Of a stretch of 6,173 nt of DNA, positions 1 through 5,475 are shown in pieces. Each line of letters starts with the position of its first letter. Position 1 is the first letter of the stretch. Below the pieces are notes generated by a model that saw only the letters and a program-made list of their open reading frames with translations, searched no databases and was not told the origin of the DNA. Made by a program: the position numbers and the translations under genes. Source of the stretch: Bacteroidota bacterium (GTDB lineage: Bacteria > Bacteroidota > Bacteroidia > J057); the NCBI GenBank assembly GCA_963169475.1, contig CAUJFT010000461.1, forward strand, positions 1 to 6,173. Direction: 5' to 3'.

Positions 1-105
1 ACCAAAAAAGGTACTACAAGCGGGAAAGCAGCTAACTATAAAAAGGCAATCGTCAAGTTAAAAGACGGTTTTGAGATTGATTTCTACAAAAACATTACAA
101 GATAG
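1..105 (+). CDS. rplW: 50S ribosomal protein L23, C-terminal end (partial)
   Basis: The reading frame is open from the first base and ends at TAG (103-105), giving the last 34 residues of a protein whose beginning lies outside the window. The end reads NYKKAIVKLKDGFEIDFYKN, which resembles the C-terminus of Bacteroidota L23: a strand of alternating hydrophobic residues followed by an acidic-aromatic end. L23 binds domain III of 23S rRNA at the tunnel exit and in bacteria is the docking site for trigger factor and SRP; those contact residues lie in the missing part. Position supports the call, since rplW directly precedes rplB in bacterial S10 operons, here by 12 bases. This is the only visible gene ending in TAG rather than TAA. 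The identity rests on a short fragment plus gene order, but the two agree. Confidence 0.93.
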   Translation, partial: TKKGTTSGKAANYKKAIVKLKDGFEIDFYKNITR

Positions 106-117
106 GAATAGAAAACG

Positions 118-948
118 ATGGCTATCAGAAAATTAAAGCCGGTTACTGCCGGTACCAGAATAAGGTCGGTTTTGGATTTTAAGGAAATTACAAAGTCTGC
201 TCCGGAAAAATCACTTCTCCGCCCACTAAAAAAATCAGGAGGAAGAAATAAACTTGGTGAGCTTACCGTTCGCCAAAGAGGGGGAGGACATAAACGCCGC
301 TATCGCCTTATTGATTTCAAAAGAAATAAGTTTGATGTTCCTGCTACTGTTAAGGCGATTGAGTATGACCCTAACCGTTCTGCGAATATTGCTTTGTTAT
401 ATTACAAAGACGGCGAGAAAAGATACATCATTGCTCCGGCAAACCTAAAAGTAGGTCAAACCGTAGTTGCTGGTGAATCGGTTGAGCCTGCCGTAGGAAA
501 TGCCATGCCTCTGAAAAGTATTCCCTTAGGTACTTTTATTCATAATATTGAACTCCACCCCGGTAAAGGCGGAGCAATGGCCAGAAGTGCCGGAACTTAC
601 GCTCAACTCGTAGGACGGGACGGAAAATACGGTGTCTTGCGTCTGCCTTCTGGCGAAACCCGCCTCATTCTTCTAACTTGTATGGCAACAGTTGGAACCG
701 TTGGGAATGCAGAACACGGAAACATTATATTAGGAAAAGCCGGGCGTAAGCGGTGGTTAGGGAGAAGACCTAGAGTAAGAGGGGTTGCAATGAATCCAGT
801 GGACCACCCCATGGGGGGAGGGGAAGGAAGGTCGTCAGGAGGACACCCCAGAAGCCGTAAAGGAATTCCTGCTAAAGGATACAAAACTCGCTCTCCTAAA
901 AAAGCATCTAATCGTTTCATTATTAGTAAAGCAAAAAGTAAAAAATAA
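118..948 (+). CDS. rplB: 50S ribosomal protein L2
   Basis: L2 is a primary 23S rRNA binding protein needed for subunit association and for the peptidyl transferase centre. The 276-residue length fits the family (about 273-277). Visible landmarks are GGGHKRRYRLIDFKRNK (residues 55-71, N-terminal RNA-binding OB-like domain), EYDPNRSANIALLYY (82-96), and the C-terminal signature MNPVDHPMGGGEG (225-237). His230 in that signature matches the conserved histidine (His229 in E. coli) near the catalytic centre. The tail is basic and ends SKAKSKK; GYKTRSPKKASN (254-265) is Bacteroidota-like. The ATG start gives the expected MAIRKLKP N-terminus. An AGGA at 104-107 lies ten bases before it, overlapping the rplW stop, and could be a weak Shine-Dalgarno. 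rpsS follows after five bases. Confidence 0.99.
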   Translation: MAIRKLKPVTAGTRIRSVLDFKEITKSAPEKSLLRPLKKSGGRNKLGELTVRQRGGGHKRRYRLIDFKRNKFDVPATVKAIEYDPNRSANIALLYYKDGEKRYIIAPANLKVGQTVVAGESVEPAVGNAMPLKSIPLGTFIHNIELHPGKGGAMARSAGTYAQLVGRDGKYGVLRLPSGETRLILLTCMATVGTVGNAEHGNIILGKAGRKRWLGRRPRVRGVAMNPVDHPMGGGEGRSSGGHPRSRKGIPAKGYKTRSPKKASNRFIISKAKSKK

Positions 949-953
949 GCAAA

Positions 954-1232
954 ATGGCTAGATCATTAAAAAAAGGACCATTTGTTGAGCCTAAATTGGA
1001 AATAAAGGTTTCCAAAATGAATCAGAAAAACGAAAGAAGAGTAATCAAAACTTGGGCGCGCCGCTCCATGATTTCTCCAGACTTCGTAGGTCATACGATA
1101 GCAGTTCATAACGGAAAATCTTTTATTCCTGTTTATGTAACTGAAAATATGGTGGGACATCGTCTTGGAGAGTTCTCTCCTACACGTACTTTCAAAGGAC
1201 ATGCCGGTAATCGTAAAGATAAAAAGAAATAA
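954..1232 (+). CDS. rpsS: 30S ribosomal protein S19
   Basis: S19 sits in the head of the 30S subunit, forms a complex with S13 and contacts the A-site tRNA and the inter-subunit bridge to L5. The 92-residue protein begins MARSLKKGPFVEPKL and carries the family signature VHNGKSFIPVYVTENMVGHR (residues 51-70), followed by LGEFSPTRTFKGH (71-83). It ends in a lysine-rich tail (RKDKKK). Length and every core motif match the family, with nothing missing. It lies five bases after rplB and nine before rplV, so it is surely co-transcribed. The start has no Shine-Dalgarno; the leader is A-rich (GCAAAATG). Confidence 0.99.
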   Translation: MARSLKKGPFVEPKLEIKVSKMNQKNERRVIKTWARRSMISPDFVGHTIAVHNGKSFIPVYVTENMVGHRLGEFSPTRTFKGHAGNRKDKKK

Positions 1233-1241
1233 GCTAAAATT

Positions 1242-1343
1242 ATGAGTAATCAGAAGCACCAAACCAAGGGTGAAAAAGCTCCTAAGCGCAAATGGCTTGT
1301 AGCTCAAGCACGCAAGGAAAAAAATGCAAATATTGCCAAGGTA
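1242..1343 (+). other. Basic N-terminal extension of L22
   Basis: These 34 codons encode a lysine- and glutamine-rich segment (with KAPKRKW and ARKEKNAN) before the conserved L22 fold. It has no hydrophobic stretch, so it is not a signal peptide. It is probably disordered or bound to rRNA at the particle surface; that role is inference from composition only. Confidence 0.7.
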
Positions 1344-1667
1344 AGATTGCGCAACTACAATTGTACCCCTCGAAAAATGAGATTGATTGTAGACCAGGTA
1401 AGGGGTATGGAAGTATTCAATGCTTTAAATGTAATGAAATTTACTGCAAAAGCGGGAGCACCGGATGTTGCTAAACTCATCAAGGCAGGAATTGCCGCTG
1501 TTGAAGAAAAGTTAGGAGAAAAGGTGGATAATGGTACACATTATATCAGTCAGGTATTTGTAGATGCGGGGCGGACTCTCAAGCGTATGCAGCCTGCTCC
1601 ACAAGGACGGGGACATGTCATCCGTAAGCGCGCTTGCCACGTAACATTAGTAATTGATAGTATCTAA
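1242..1667 (+). CDS. rplV: 50S ribosomal protein L22, with N-terminal extension
   Basis: L22 binds all domains of 23S rRNA and extends a beta-hairpin along the wall of the nascent peptide tunnel. The core starts near residue 35 and shows CTPRKMRLIVDQVRGMEV (41-58), the long helices to about residue 92, and the tunnel hairpin DAGRTLKRMQPAPQGRGHV (108-126), closing with RACHVTLVIDS (130-140). At 141 residues it is about 30 longer than E. coli L22 (110); the extra length is an N-terminal stretch rich in Lys, Arg and Gln. The extension appears genuine: there is no other in-frame ATG until residue 46, inside the core, and the rpsS TAA is in frame just upstream. Somewhat longer L22 proteins are known in Bacteroidota, but I cannot judge whether this extension is typical. 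Confidence 0.98.
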   Translation: MSNQKHQTKGEKAPKRKWLVAQARKEKNANIAKVRLRNYNCTPRKMRLIVDQVRGMEVFNALNVMKFTAKAGAPDVAKLIKAGIAAVEEKLGEKVDNGTHYISQVFVDAGRTLKRMQPAPQGRGHVIRKRACHVTLVIDSI

Positions 1668-1684
1668 GCGAATTCTATATATAA

Positions 1685-2470
1685 ATGGGACAAAAAACGC
1701 ATCCGATCGGTCTTAGACTTGGAATCACCAAAGGGTGGGATTCCAATTGGTATGGAGGCAGAAACTTTGCCGAGAAGTTAGTCGAGGATGAAAAAATCCG
1801 CGAGTACCTCAATACCCGTATTCCTAAGGGAGGGATTTCAAAAATTGTGATAGAAAGAACCCTCAAAAAAATCACCATCACCATTCACACTTCCCGCCCG
1901 GGTATTGTAATTGGAAAGGGTGGAAAAGAGGTAGATTTACTCCGCGAGGAAATCAAGAACCTTACTAAAAAAGAGGTTCAGATTAATATCTACGAAATAA
2001 AACGACCTGAACTTGACGCTACTTTAGTGGGACAGCAGGTAGCCTCCCAGCTTGAAGCAAGAGTTTCTTATAGGCGTGCAATGAAAATGTCACTTTCTAA
2101 TACCATACGTATTGGCGCAGGTGGCTGCAAAATAATGTGTTCCGGTCGCTTGGGCGGAGCAGAAATGGCAAGAACTGACCAGTATAAAGAAGGGCGTGTT
2201 CCTCTTCAAACACTTCGTGCCGACATTGATTACGCGCTAGTAGAGGCACATACTGTTTACGGTGTAATTGGAGTCAAGGTATGGATTTTCCGTCAAGAAC
2301 TCTACGGGAAAGTAGATTTATCTCCTTCGGCAGGAAATAGTAGTAGCAATTTCAGCGGTGGCGGTGAAGACAACAGAGGCGGAAGAAATGAACGTAGAGA
2401 AAGAGCTGGAGGCGGAAAAGGAGGAAATAGAGACCGTGAGAAAAGAGGTTCAGGAAATAAGAAAAAATAA
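1685..2470 (+). CDS. rpsC: 30S ribosomal protein S3, with Gly/Arg-rich tail
   Basis: S3 lies at the mRNA entry tunnel in the 30S head and contributes to the ribosome's mRNA helicase activity. The N-terminus MGQKTHPIGLRLG is canonical. The type II KH domain carries the GKGG loop at residues 77-80 (GIVIGKGGKEVD). The C-terminal S3 domain follows: YRRAMKMSLSNTIRIGAGG (129-147), SGRLGGAEMAR (153-163), and YGVIGVKVWI (192-201). Arg130, Arg131 and Lys134 match the E. coli residues Arg131, Arg132 and Lys135 tied to helicase function. At 261 residues it is longer than E. coli S3 (233), owing to a low-complexity tail from about residue 214. It lies 17 bases after rplV; the 106-base gap after it is the first long break in the cluster. 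Confidence 0.99.
   Translation: MGQKTHPIGLRLGITKGWDSNWYGGRNFAEKLVEDEKIREYLNTRIPKGGISKIVIERTLKKITITIHTSRPGIVIGKGGKEVDLLREEIKNLTKKEVQINIYEIKRPELDATLVGQQVASQLEARVSYRRAMKMSLSNTIRIGAGGCKIMCSGRLGGAEMARTDQYKEGRVPLQTLRADIDYALVEAHTVYGVIGVKVWIFRQELYGKVDLSPSAGNSSSNFSGGGEDNRGGRNERRERAGGGKGGNRDREKRGSGNKKK
2324..2467 (+). other. Low-complexity C-terminal tail of S3
   Basis: Residues 214-261 of S3 are dominated by Gly, Arg, Asn, Ser, Glu and Lys, with fragments such as FSGGGEDNRGGRNERRER, AGGGKGG and a final GNKKK. The coding DNA is purine-rich (repeated GGCGG, GGAGG and AGAG words). The segment has no predicted fold and resembles the RGG-like tails seen in some Bacteroidota S3 proteins. It is near the mRNA entry side of the ribosome, so an RNA contact is plausible but not shown. 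Confidence 0.85.
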
Positions 2471-2494
2471 ATTGTAAATTTTTATAAGAAAGGC

Positions 2495-2525
2495 ATTGCT
2501 AATTAATGAGATATTCGTATCTTTG
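2495..2525 (+). promoter_or_regulatory. Bacteroidota-type promoter upstream of rplP
   Basis: TATCTTTG at 2518-2525 is a full match to the Bacteroidota -7 consensus TAnnTTTG. ATTG at 2495-2498 supplies the -33 TTG with a 19-base spacer, inside the usual range. Transcription would begin near 2530, giving an untranslated leader of roughly 45-50 bases before the rplP ATG. This would let rplP to rplF be expressed from a second start within the cluster, in addition to read-through from rpsC. The start site is inferred, not measured. Confidence 0.75.
2509..2522. promoter_or_regulatory. Small perfect hairpin overlapping the -7 element
   Basis: AGATA-TTCG-TATCT is a perfect five-pair dyad with a TTCG loop (six pairs if 2508-2523 G-T is counted). 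Its right arm is the first half of the -7 box. It could be an operator-like dyad, an RNA hairpin in read-through transcripts, or chance; the stem is A/T-rich and weak. Confidence 0.45.
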
Positions 2526-2576
2526 CAGCCCGTTTCAGGATGGAGTGCCTTTTTTAATTGCATAACTTAACAGAAT

Positions 2577-2990
2577 ATGTTACAGCCTAAAAAGTCGAAA
2601 TTCAGAAGAGTCCATAAAATGAGCGTTAAAGGTAACGCCCAGAGAGGAGCTGAGATTTCTTTCGGGTCTTACGCTTTAAAAGCACTTGAGCCGGCATGGA
2701 TTTCTGCACAGCAAATCGAAGCCACCCGTATTACGATTTCCCGTGCTATGAAAAGGGAAGGTAAATTCTGGATTAGAATTTTCCCCGACAAACCCATCAC
2801 AAAGAAGCCCGCAGAGGTAAGGATGGGTAAGGGAAAGGGAGCACCAGAATATTGGGCGGCAGTCGTTCACCCCGGCAGAATTATGTTTGAACTTGACGGT
2901 GTTAGCGAGGAAATCGCAAAGGAGGCACTTCGTTTAGCTGCAAATAAACTACCGATTAAAACCAGATTTATTAAAAGAAGGGATATCTAA
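2577..2990 (+). CDS. rplP: 50S ribosomal protein L16
   Basis: L16 sits at the base of the central protuberance, contacts A- and P-site tRNA and is a late assembly protein that completes the peptidyl transferase centre. The 137 residues match the family (E. coli 136). Landmarks are the start MLQPKKSKFRR, GSYALKALEPAWISAQQIEA (30-49), KREGKFWIRIFPDKPITKKP (59-78), and VRMGKGKGAPEYWAAVVHPG (81-100). Arg82 matches the arginine of E. coli L16 (Arg81) that is hydroxylated there by YcfD; whether that happens here cannot be told. It is the first gene after the 106-base gap and likely the first gene of the transcript from the promoter at 2495-2525. There is no Shine-Dalgarno before the ATG (CAGAATATG). 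Confidence 0.99.
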   Translation: MLQPKKSKFRRVHKMSVKGNAQRGAEISFGSYALKALEPAWISAQQIEATRITISRAMKREGKFWIRIFPDKPITKKPAEVRMGKGKGAPEYWAAVVHPGRIMFELDGVSEEIAKEALRLAANKLPIKTRFIKRRDI

Positions 2991-3011
2991 TCATTAATAT
3001 ATTCAGCGAAA

Positions 3012-3212
3012 ATGAAAGCAAGCGAAATACGCGAATTGAGCATAGAAGAAATTTTCACGAGAGTCCAAGAGGCAAACGACGAATATACCCGCATGTGTCT
3101 TAATCATACGGTCTCCGCACTCGAAAGCCCGGCTAAAATCAAAGAAGCACGTAGAAAAATCGCCCGTCTTCTGACTGTATTACGTGAAAAAGAATTACAA
3201 GAAGTGAAATAA
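3012..3212 (+). CDS. rpmC: 50S ribosomal protein L29
   Basis: L29 is a small two-helix protein next to L23 at the tunnel exit. The 66-residue protein has the expected helical hairpin: MKASEIRELSIEEI opens the first helix, and the family signature lies in the second, SPAKIKEARRKIARLLTVLR (residues 39-58), ending in EKELQEVK. The usual length is 60-70. The start is the ATG after AGCGAAA, with no Shine-Dalgarno. Its place between rplP and rpsQ is universal in this cluster. Confidence 0.98.
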   Translation: MKASEIRELSIEEIFTRVQEANDEYTRMCLNHTVSALESPAKIKEARRKIARLLTVLREKELQEVK

Positions 3213-3220
3213 TTATTAAT

Positions 3221-3225
3221 AGGAG
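3221..3225 (+). promoter_or_regulatory. Shine-Dalgarno-like AGGAG, too close to the rpsQ start
   Basis: AGGAG is the best Shine-Dalgarno match before any start here, but only two bases (TT) separate it from the rpsQ ATG at 3228, well short of the usual 5-9. There is no better downstream start, since the protein begins in the expected place. It is likely not used as a classical ribosome binding site. Confidence 0.4.
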
Positions 3226-3227
3226 TT

Positions 3228-3488
3228 ATGGACGAAATAAGAAACTTTCGTAAGGTTCGTACAGGTAAAGTAGTCAGCAATAAAATGGAAAAATCCATAG
3301 TGGTGTCGGTTGAGTATAGAATTAAGCACCCCATGTATGGAAAGTTTGTGAAAAAAACTTCTACTTTTATGGCTCATGACGAGAAAAATGAGTGCGGAAT
3401 CGGAGATTCTGTAAAAATCATGGAAACTCGCCCCCTAAGTAAACGTAAGCGTTGGAGATTAGTTGAAATAGTCGAAAAAGCGAAATAA
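3228..3488 (+). CDS. rpsQ: 30S ribosomal protein S17
   Basis: S17 is a primary 16S rRNA binding protein (5' domain, helices 7 and 11) with an OB fold, needed early in 30S assembly. The 86 residues fit the family (about 80-90). FRKVRTGKVVSNKMEKSIVV (7-26) and YRIKHPMYGKFVKKT (30-44) form the barrel strands. The signature GDSVKIMETRPLS occupies residues 59-71, followed by KRKRWRLVEIV. The gene ends with tandem in-frame stops TAA TAA (3486-3491). It lies 15 bases after rpmC and 13 before rplN. Confidence 0.99.
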   Translation: MDEIRNFRKVRTGKVVSNKMEKSIVVSVEYRIKHPMYGKFVKKTSTFMAHDEKNECGIGDSVKIMETRPLSKRKRWRLVEIVEKAK

Positions 3489-3501
3489 TAATCAATTTAT
3501 T

Positions 3502-3870
3502 ATGATACAGCAAGAATCAAGACTTAAAGTAGCAGATAATAGCGGTGCTAAGGAAGTGCTTTGTATCCGTGTACTCGGAGGAACAAAGAGGAGATATGCC
3601 CGAATTGGAGACAAAATTGTATGCTCCGTTAAAGCTGCAGACACCGGTTCCGGAGTTAAAAAAGGAGATGTAGTAAAGGCGGTTGTGGTTCGCACACGCA
3701 AAGAGGTAAGGCGTAAAGATGGCTCTTATATTCGCTTTGATGATAATGCAGCCGTAGTTATCAATAAAGAAGGCGACCCAAGAGGCTCCCGTATATTCGG
3801 TCCCGTAGCACGTGAACTTCGTGAAAAAGGATATATGAAAATTATTTCTCTTGCACCCGAAGTATTGTAA
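3502..3870 (+). CDS. rplN: 50S ribosomal protein L14
   Basis: L14 is at the subunit interface, near the sarcin-ricin loop, contacting L19 and 16S rRNA (bridge B8); it is also the binding site of the silencing factor RsfS. The protein is exactly the usual 122 residues. It opens MIQQESRLKVADNSGAKEVL, carries the family signature in residues 60-87 (VVVRTRKEVRRKDGS, then IRFDDNAAVVI), and ends GSRIFGPVARELREKGYMKI (95-114). Every core element is present. In E. coli this gene opens the spc operon, but here only 13 bases separate it from rpsQ and there is no sign of a promoter at this junction. Confidence 0.99.
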   Translation: MIQQESRLKVADNSGAKEVLCIRVLGGTKRRYARIGDKIVCSVKAADTGSGVKKGDVVKAVVVRTRKEVRRKDGSYIRFDDNAAVVINKEGDPRGSRIFGPVARELREKGYMKIISLAPEVL

Positions 3871-3897
3871 AAACGTAAAATCAAAAAATCAGTAGTG

Positions 3898-4224
3898 ATG
3901 CCGAAGATTCATATTAAAAAAGGGGATACCGTAAAGGTGTTGAGCGGAAATGACCGCGGTAAAACCGGACGTGTACTCCGAGTGTTTCCTCAAAAAATGA
4001 GAGCAATTGTAGAGAATTGCAGGATGGTTTCTAAACACGTTAAACCAAATGTAAACCCTGACAATCCTAAGGGCGGAGTTATAGAGCAAGAAGCATCTAT
4101 TCATGTTTCTAACCTAATGCTCATGGACCCCAAAACTAACAAACCAACCCGTACTTCAAGAACTAAAAATGAAAAAGGGTTTTCTGTAAGAGTATCTAAA
4201 AAGAGCGGTCAAATAATTGTGTAA
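3898..4224 (+). CDS. rplX: 50S ribosomal protein L24
   Basis: L24 is an assembly-initiating protein that binds the 5' end of 23S rRNA near the tunnel exit. A KOW motif lies in residues 5-38 (IKKGDTVKVLSGNDRGKTGR through VFPQKMRAIVE), followed by the conserved HVKPNVNPDNPKGGVIEQEA (47-66) and HVSNLMLMDPKT (69-80). The tail RVSKKSGQIIV is basic. I choose the ATG at 3898, giving 108 residues that begin MPKIHIKKGD as in the family. A GTG directly before it (3895) would add just one residue and cannot be excluded from sequence alone. It follows rplN by 27 bases; rplE starts four bases after its stop. Confidence 0.98.
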   Translation: MPKIHIKKGDTVKVLSGNDRGKTGRVLRVFPQKMRAIVENCRMVSKHVKPNVNPDNPKGGVIEQEASIHVSNLMLMDPKTNKPTRTSRTKNEKGFSVRVSKKSGQIIV

Positions 4225-4228
4225 GAAA

Positions 4229-4789
4229 ATGTCGAACGAAACGAGACTCTATACAAAATATAAAGAGCAAATAGTAAGTGAGTTGAAAAACGAATTCAAC
4301 TACAAGTCTATCATGCAGGTACCTAAACTAGAGAAGATTGTTCTCTCCCGCGGTGTGGGTGATGCCGTAAACGATAAGAAGCTCATTGATGAAACAGTAA
4401 AAGAATTTGCCCTCATCGCCGGTCAACAACCCGCAACTACTAAGGCTAAATTAAGCATCTCTAACTTTAAACTCAGAGAAGGTATGCCTATCGGAGTGAA
4501 AGTTACGCTTAGAAATGCCCGTATGTATGAGTTTCTTGACAGATTCCTCAATGTTTCTTTGCCAAGGGTGAGAGATTTCAAAGGGGTGCCTGTAAAGGGC
4601 TTTGACGGAAGAGGAAATTATAACCTCGGTATCAAGGAGCAAATCATTTTCCCTGAAATTGATGTGGATAAAATCAATAAAATATCGGGTTTAGATATAA
4701 CGTTTGTTACAAGTGCAAAAACTGACGAAGAGGCAAGAGCTTTACTCAAAGCTTTCGGTATGCCTTTCCAAGGTCAAAAGAACTCATAA
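4229..4789 (+). CDS. rplE: 50S ribosomal protein L5
   Basis: L5 binds 5S rRNA together with L18 and forms the central protuberance; it contacts P-site tRNA and S13. The 186 residues match the usual 179-190. Landmarks run in family order: VPKLEKIVLSRGVGDAV (31-47), GQQPATTKAKLSISNFKLRE (65-84), VTLRNARMYEFLDRF (92-106), LPRVRDFKGV (111-120), FDGRGNYNLGIKEQIIFPEI (125-144), and GLDITFVTSAKTDEEARALL (154-173). The chosen ATG at 4229 gives MSNETRLYTKYKEQI and lies four bases after the rplX stop. An upstream TTG at 4217 would add four residues and overlap rplX, and is unlikely. rpsN begins three bases after the stop. Confidence 0.99.
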   Translation: MSNETRLYTKYKEQIVSELKNEFNYKSIMQVPKLEKIVLSRGVGDAVNDKKLIDETVKEFALIAGQQPATTKAKLSISNFKLREGMPIGVKVTLRNARMYEFLDRFLNVSLPRVRDFKGVPVKGFDGRGNYNLGIKEQIIFPEIDVDKINKISGLDITFVTSAKTDEEARALLKAFGMPFQGQKNS

Positions 4790-4792
4790 AAG

Positions 4793-5062
4793 ATGGCAAA
4801 AAAATCTATTATTGCAAGAGAAAGAAAGCGCGAGCGTTTAGTTGCTAAATACGCAGCAAAGCGCAAGGCGTTGAAGGATGCCGGAGACTATCAGGGTTTA
4901 GCCCTTCTTCCTAAAAACTCCTCACCGGTTCGTCTTAGAAACCGCTGTTTGCTTACAGGAAGACCCAGAGGCTATATCAGAATGTTCGGTTTATGTCGGA
5001 TTAAATTCCGCGAGTTGGCTTTATTAGGTAAAATCCCCGGTGTAAGAAAAACCAGTTGGTAA
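4793..5062 (+). CDS. rpsN: 30S ribosomal protein S14, long form without a full zinc site
   Basis: S14 is in the 30S head between S3, S10 and S19 and is required late in assembly. At 89 residues it is the long form; zinc-binding S14 is about 61. The conserved C-terminal half reads RLRNRCLLTGRPRGYIRMFG (47-66), LCRIKFREL (67-75) and IPGVRKTSW (81-89). The zinc form has CxxC twice. Here the pairs read Cys52-x-x-Thr55 and Cys68-x-x-Lys71, so two of four cysteines remain and a full site is not possible. Cys52 is common in zinc-free S14, while Cys68 is usually Ser in E. coli-like forms. It lies between rplE and rpsH with gaps of three and four bases. Confidence 0.99.
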   Translation: MAKKSIIARERKRERLVAKYAAKRKALKDAGDYQGLALLPKNSSPVRLRNRCLLTGRPRGYIRMFGLCRIKFRELALLGKIPGVRKTSW

Positions 5063-5066
5063 AAAT

Positions 5067-5465
5067 ATGGTAACAGATCCTATAGCAGATTATCTCACAA
5101 GAGTAAGAAATGCCATTAGTGCAGGGCATAAGGTGGTGGATATCCCCGCATCAAATCTAAAAAAGGAAATTACAAAAGTCCTTTTTGACCAAGGCTATAT
5201 CAAAAAATATAAATTTGTTGATGAAAAGCCTCAAGGTACTATTAAAATTGCATTGAAATACGATAATATCACAAAACAGTCGGCAATTACCGGTATTGAT
5301 CGTGTCAGTAAACCAGGCTTACGCCGTTATACTAAAGCAGGCAGATTGCCTAAAGTATTAAACGGATTGGGTATCGCCGTTGTTTCTACTTCCAAAGGCG
5401 TAATTACGGATAAGGAAGCAAGAAGGTTAAATGTAGGTGGTGAAATTTTGTGTTACGTTTACTAA
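5067..5465 (+). CDS. rpsH: 30S ribosomal protein S8
   Basis: S8 is a primary binding protein of the 16S central domain (helix 21). In E. coli it is the translational repressor of the spc operon, acting at the L5 start. The 132 residues fit the family (about 130). It begins MVTDPIADYLTRVRNA and carries the C-terminal signature GIAVVSTSKGVITDKEAR at residues 102-119, then RLNVGGEILCYVY; LRRYTKAGRLPKVLNGLG (85-102) precedes it. The start lies four bases after rpsN, with an A-rich leader. I did not find an obvious copy of the S8 rRNA target around the rplE start (4215-4245), so E. coli-type feedback cannot be claimed here. Confidence 0.99.
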   Translation: MVTDPIADYLTRVRNAISAGHKVVDIPASNLKKEITKVLFDQGYIKKYKFVDEKPQGTIKIALKYDNITKQSAITGIDRVSKPGLRRYTKAGRLPKVLNGLGIAVVSTSKGVITDKEARRLNVGGEILCYVY

Positions 5466-5475
5466 TTTCCAAGTT

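Larger units (their letters stand above)
2486..2555. repeat. Inverted repeat around the rpsC-rplP promoter
   Basis: The arms AAGAAAGGCA (2486-2495) and TGCCTTTTTT (2546-2555) pair over ten positions with one G-T wobble. The pairing can extend two more inward (2496-2497 with 2544-2545, one wobble). The interior of about 46-50 bases holds the promoter and a second, perfect small hairpin. The T run is in the right arm itself. The wide loop makes this a poor classical terminator; the arms are also partly A/T tracts, which pair easily by chance. Confidence 0.5.

Noticed and set aside
254..448. A second + strand frame inside rplB.
   Set aside because: It is out of frame within the most conserved part of L2, with no separate start context.
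603..920. A 105-codon open frame on the minus strand opposite rplB.
   Set aside because: It lies wholly inside the conserved L2 gene and its translation resembles no known family; the opposing frame of a Gly/Arg/Pro-rich gene often stays open.
966..1307. A 113-codon open frame on the minus strand opposite rpsS and the start of rplV, with some hydrophobic runs.
   Set aside because: The hydrophobic residues are the complement of lysine-rich codons (AAA to TTT = Phe). It is a shadow of two conserved genes.
2469..2483. AAATT/AATTT hairpin with a short T run right after rpsC, as a terminator.
   Set aside because: Five A-T pairs with a three-base loop are too weak to stop transcription.
3895..3897. 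GTG as the rplX start, one codon before the ATG.
   Set aside because: The family begins MPKIHIKKGD-like at the ATG; GTG adds just one residue. It is possible but less likely.
3871..3897. The 27-base rplN-rplX gap as a regulatory site.
   Set aside because: It is A-rich with no dyad and no TAnnTTTG-type box; it looks like an ordinary spacer.
4217..4228. TTG start for rplE, four codons upstream.
   Set aside because: It would overlap the rplX stop, use a rare start, and add residues (CKK) not expected in L5; the ATG at 4229 has a good A-rich leader.
5437..5475. GTG start for rplF, 13 codons upstream, inside rpsH.
   Set aside because: The added residues are the out-of-frame translation of the S8 end; MSRIGRK at 5476 is the usual L6 start.
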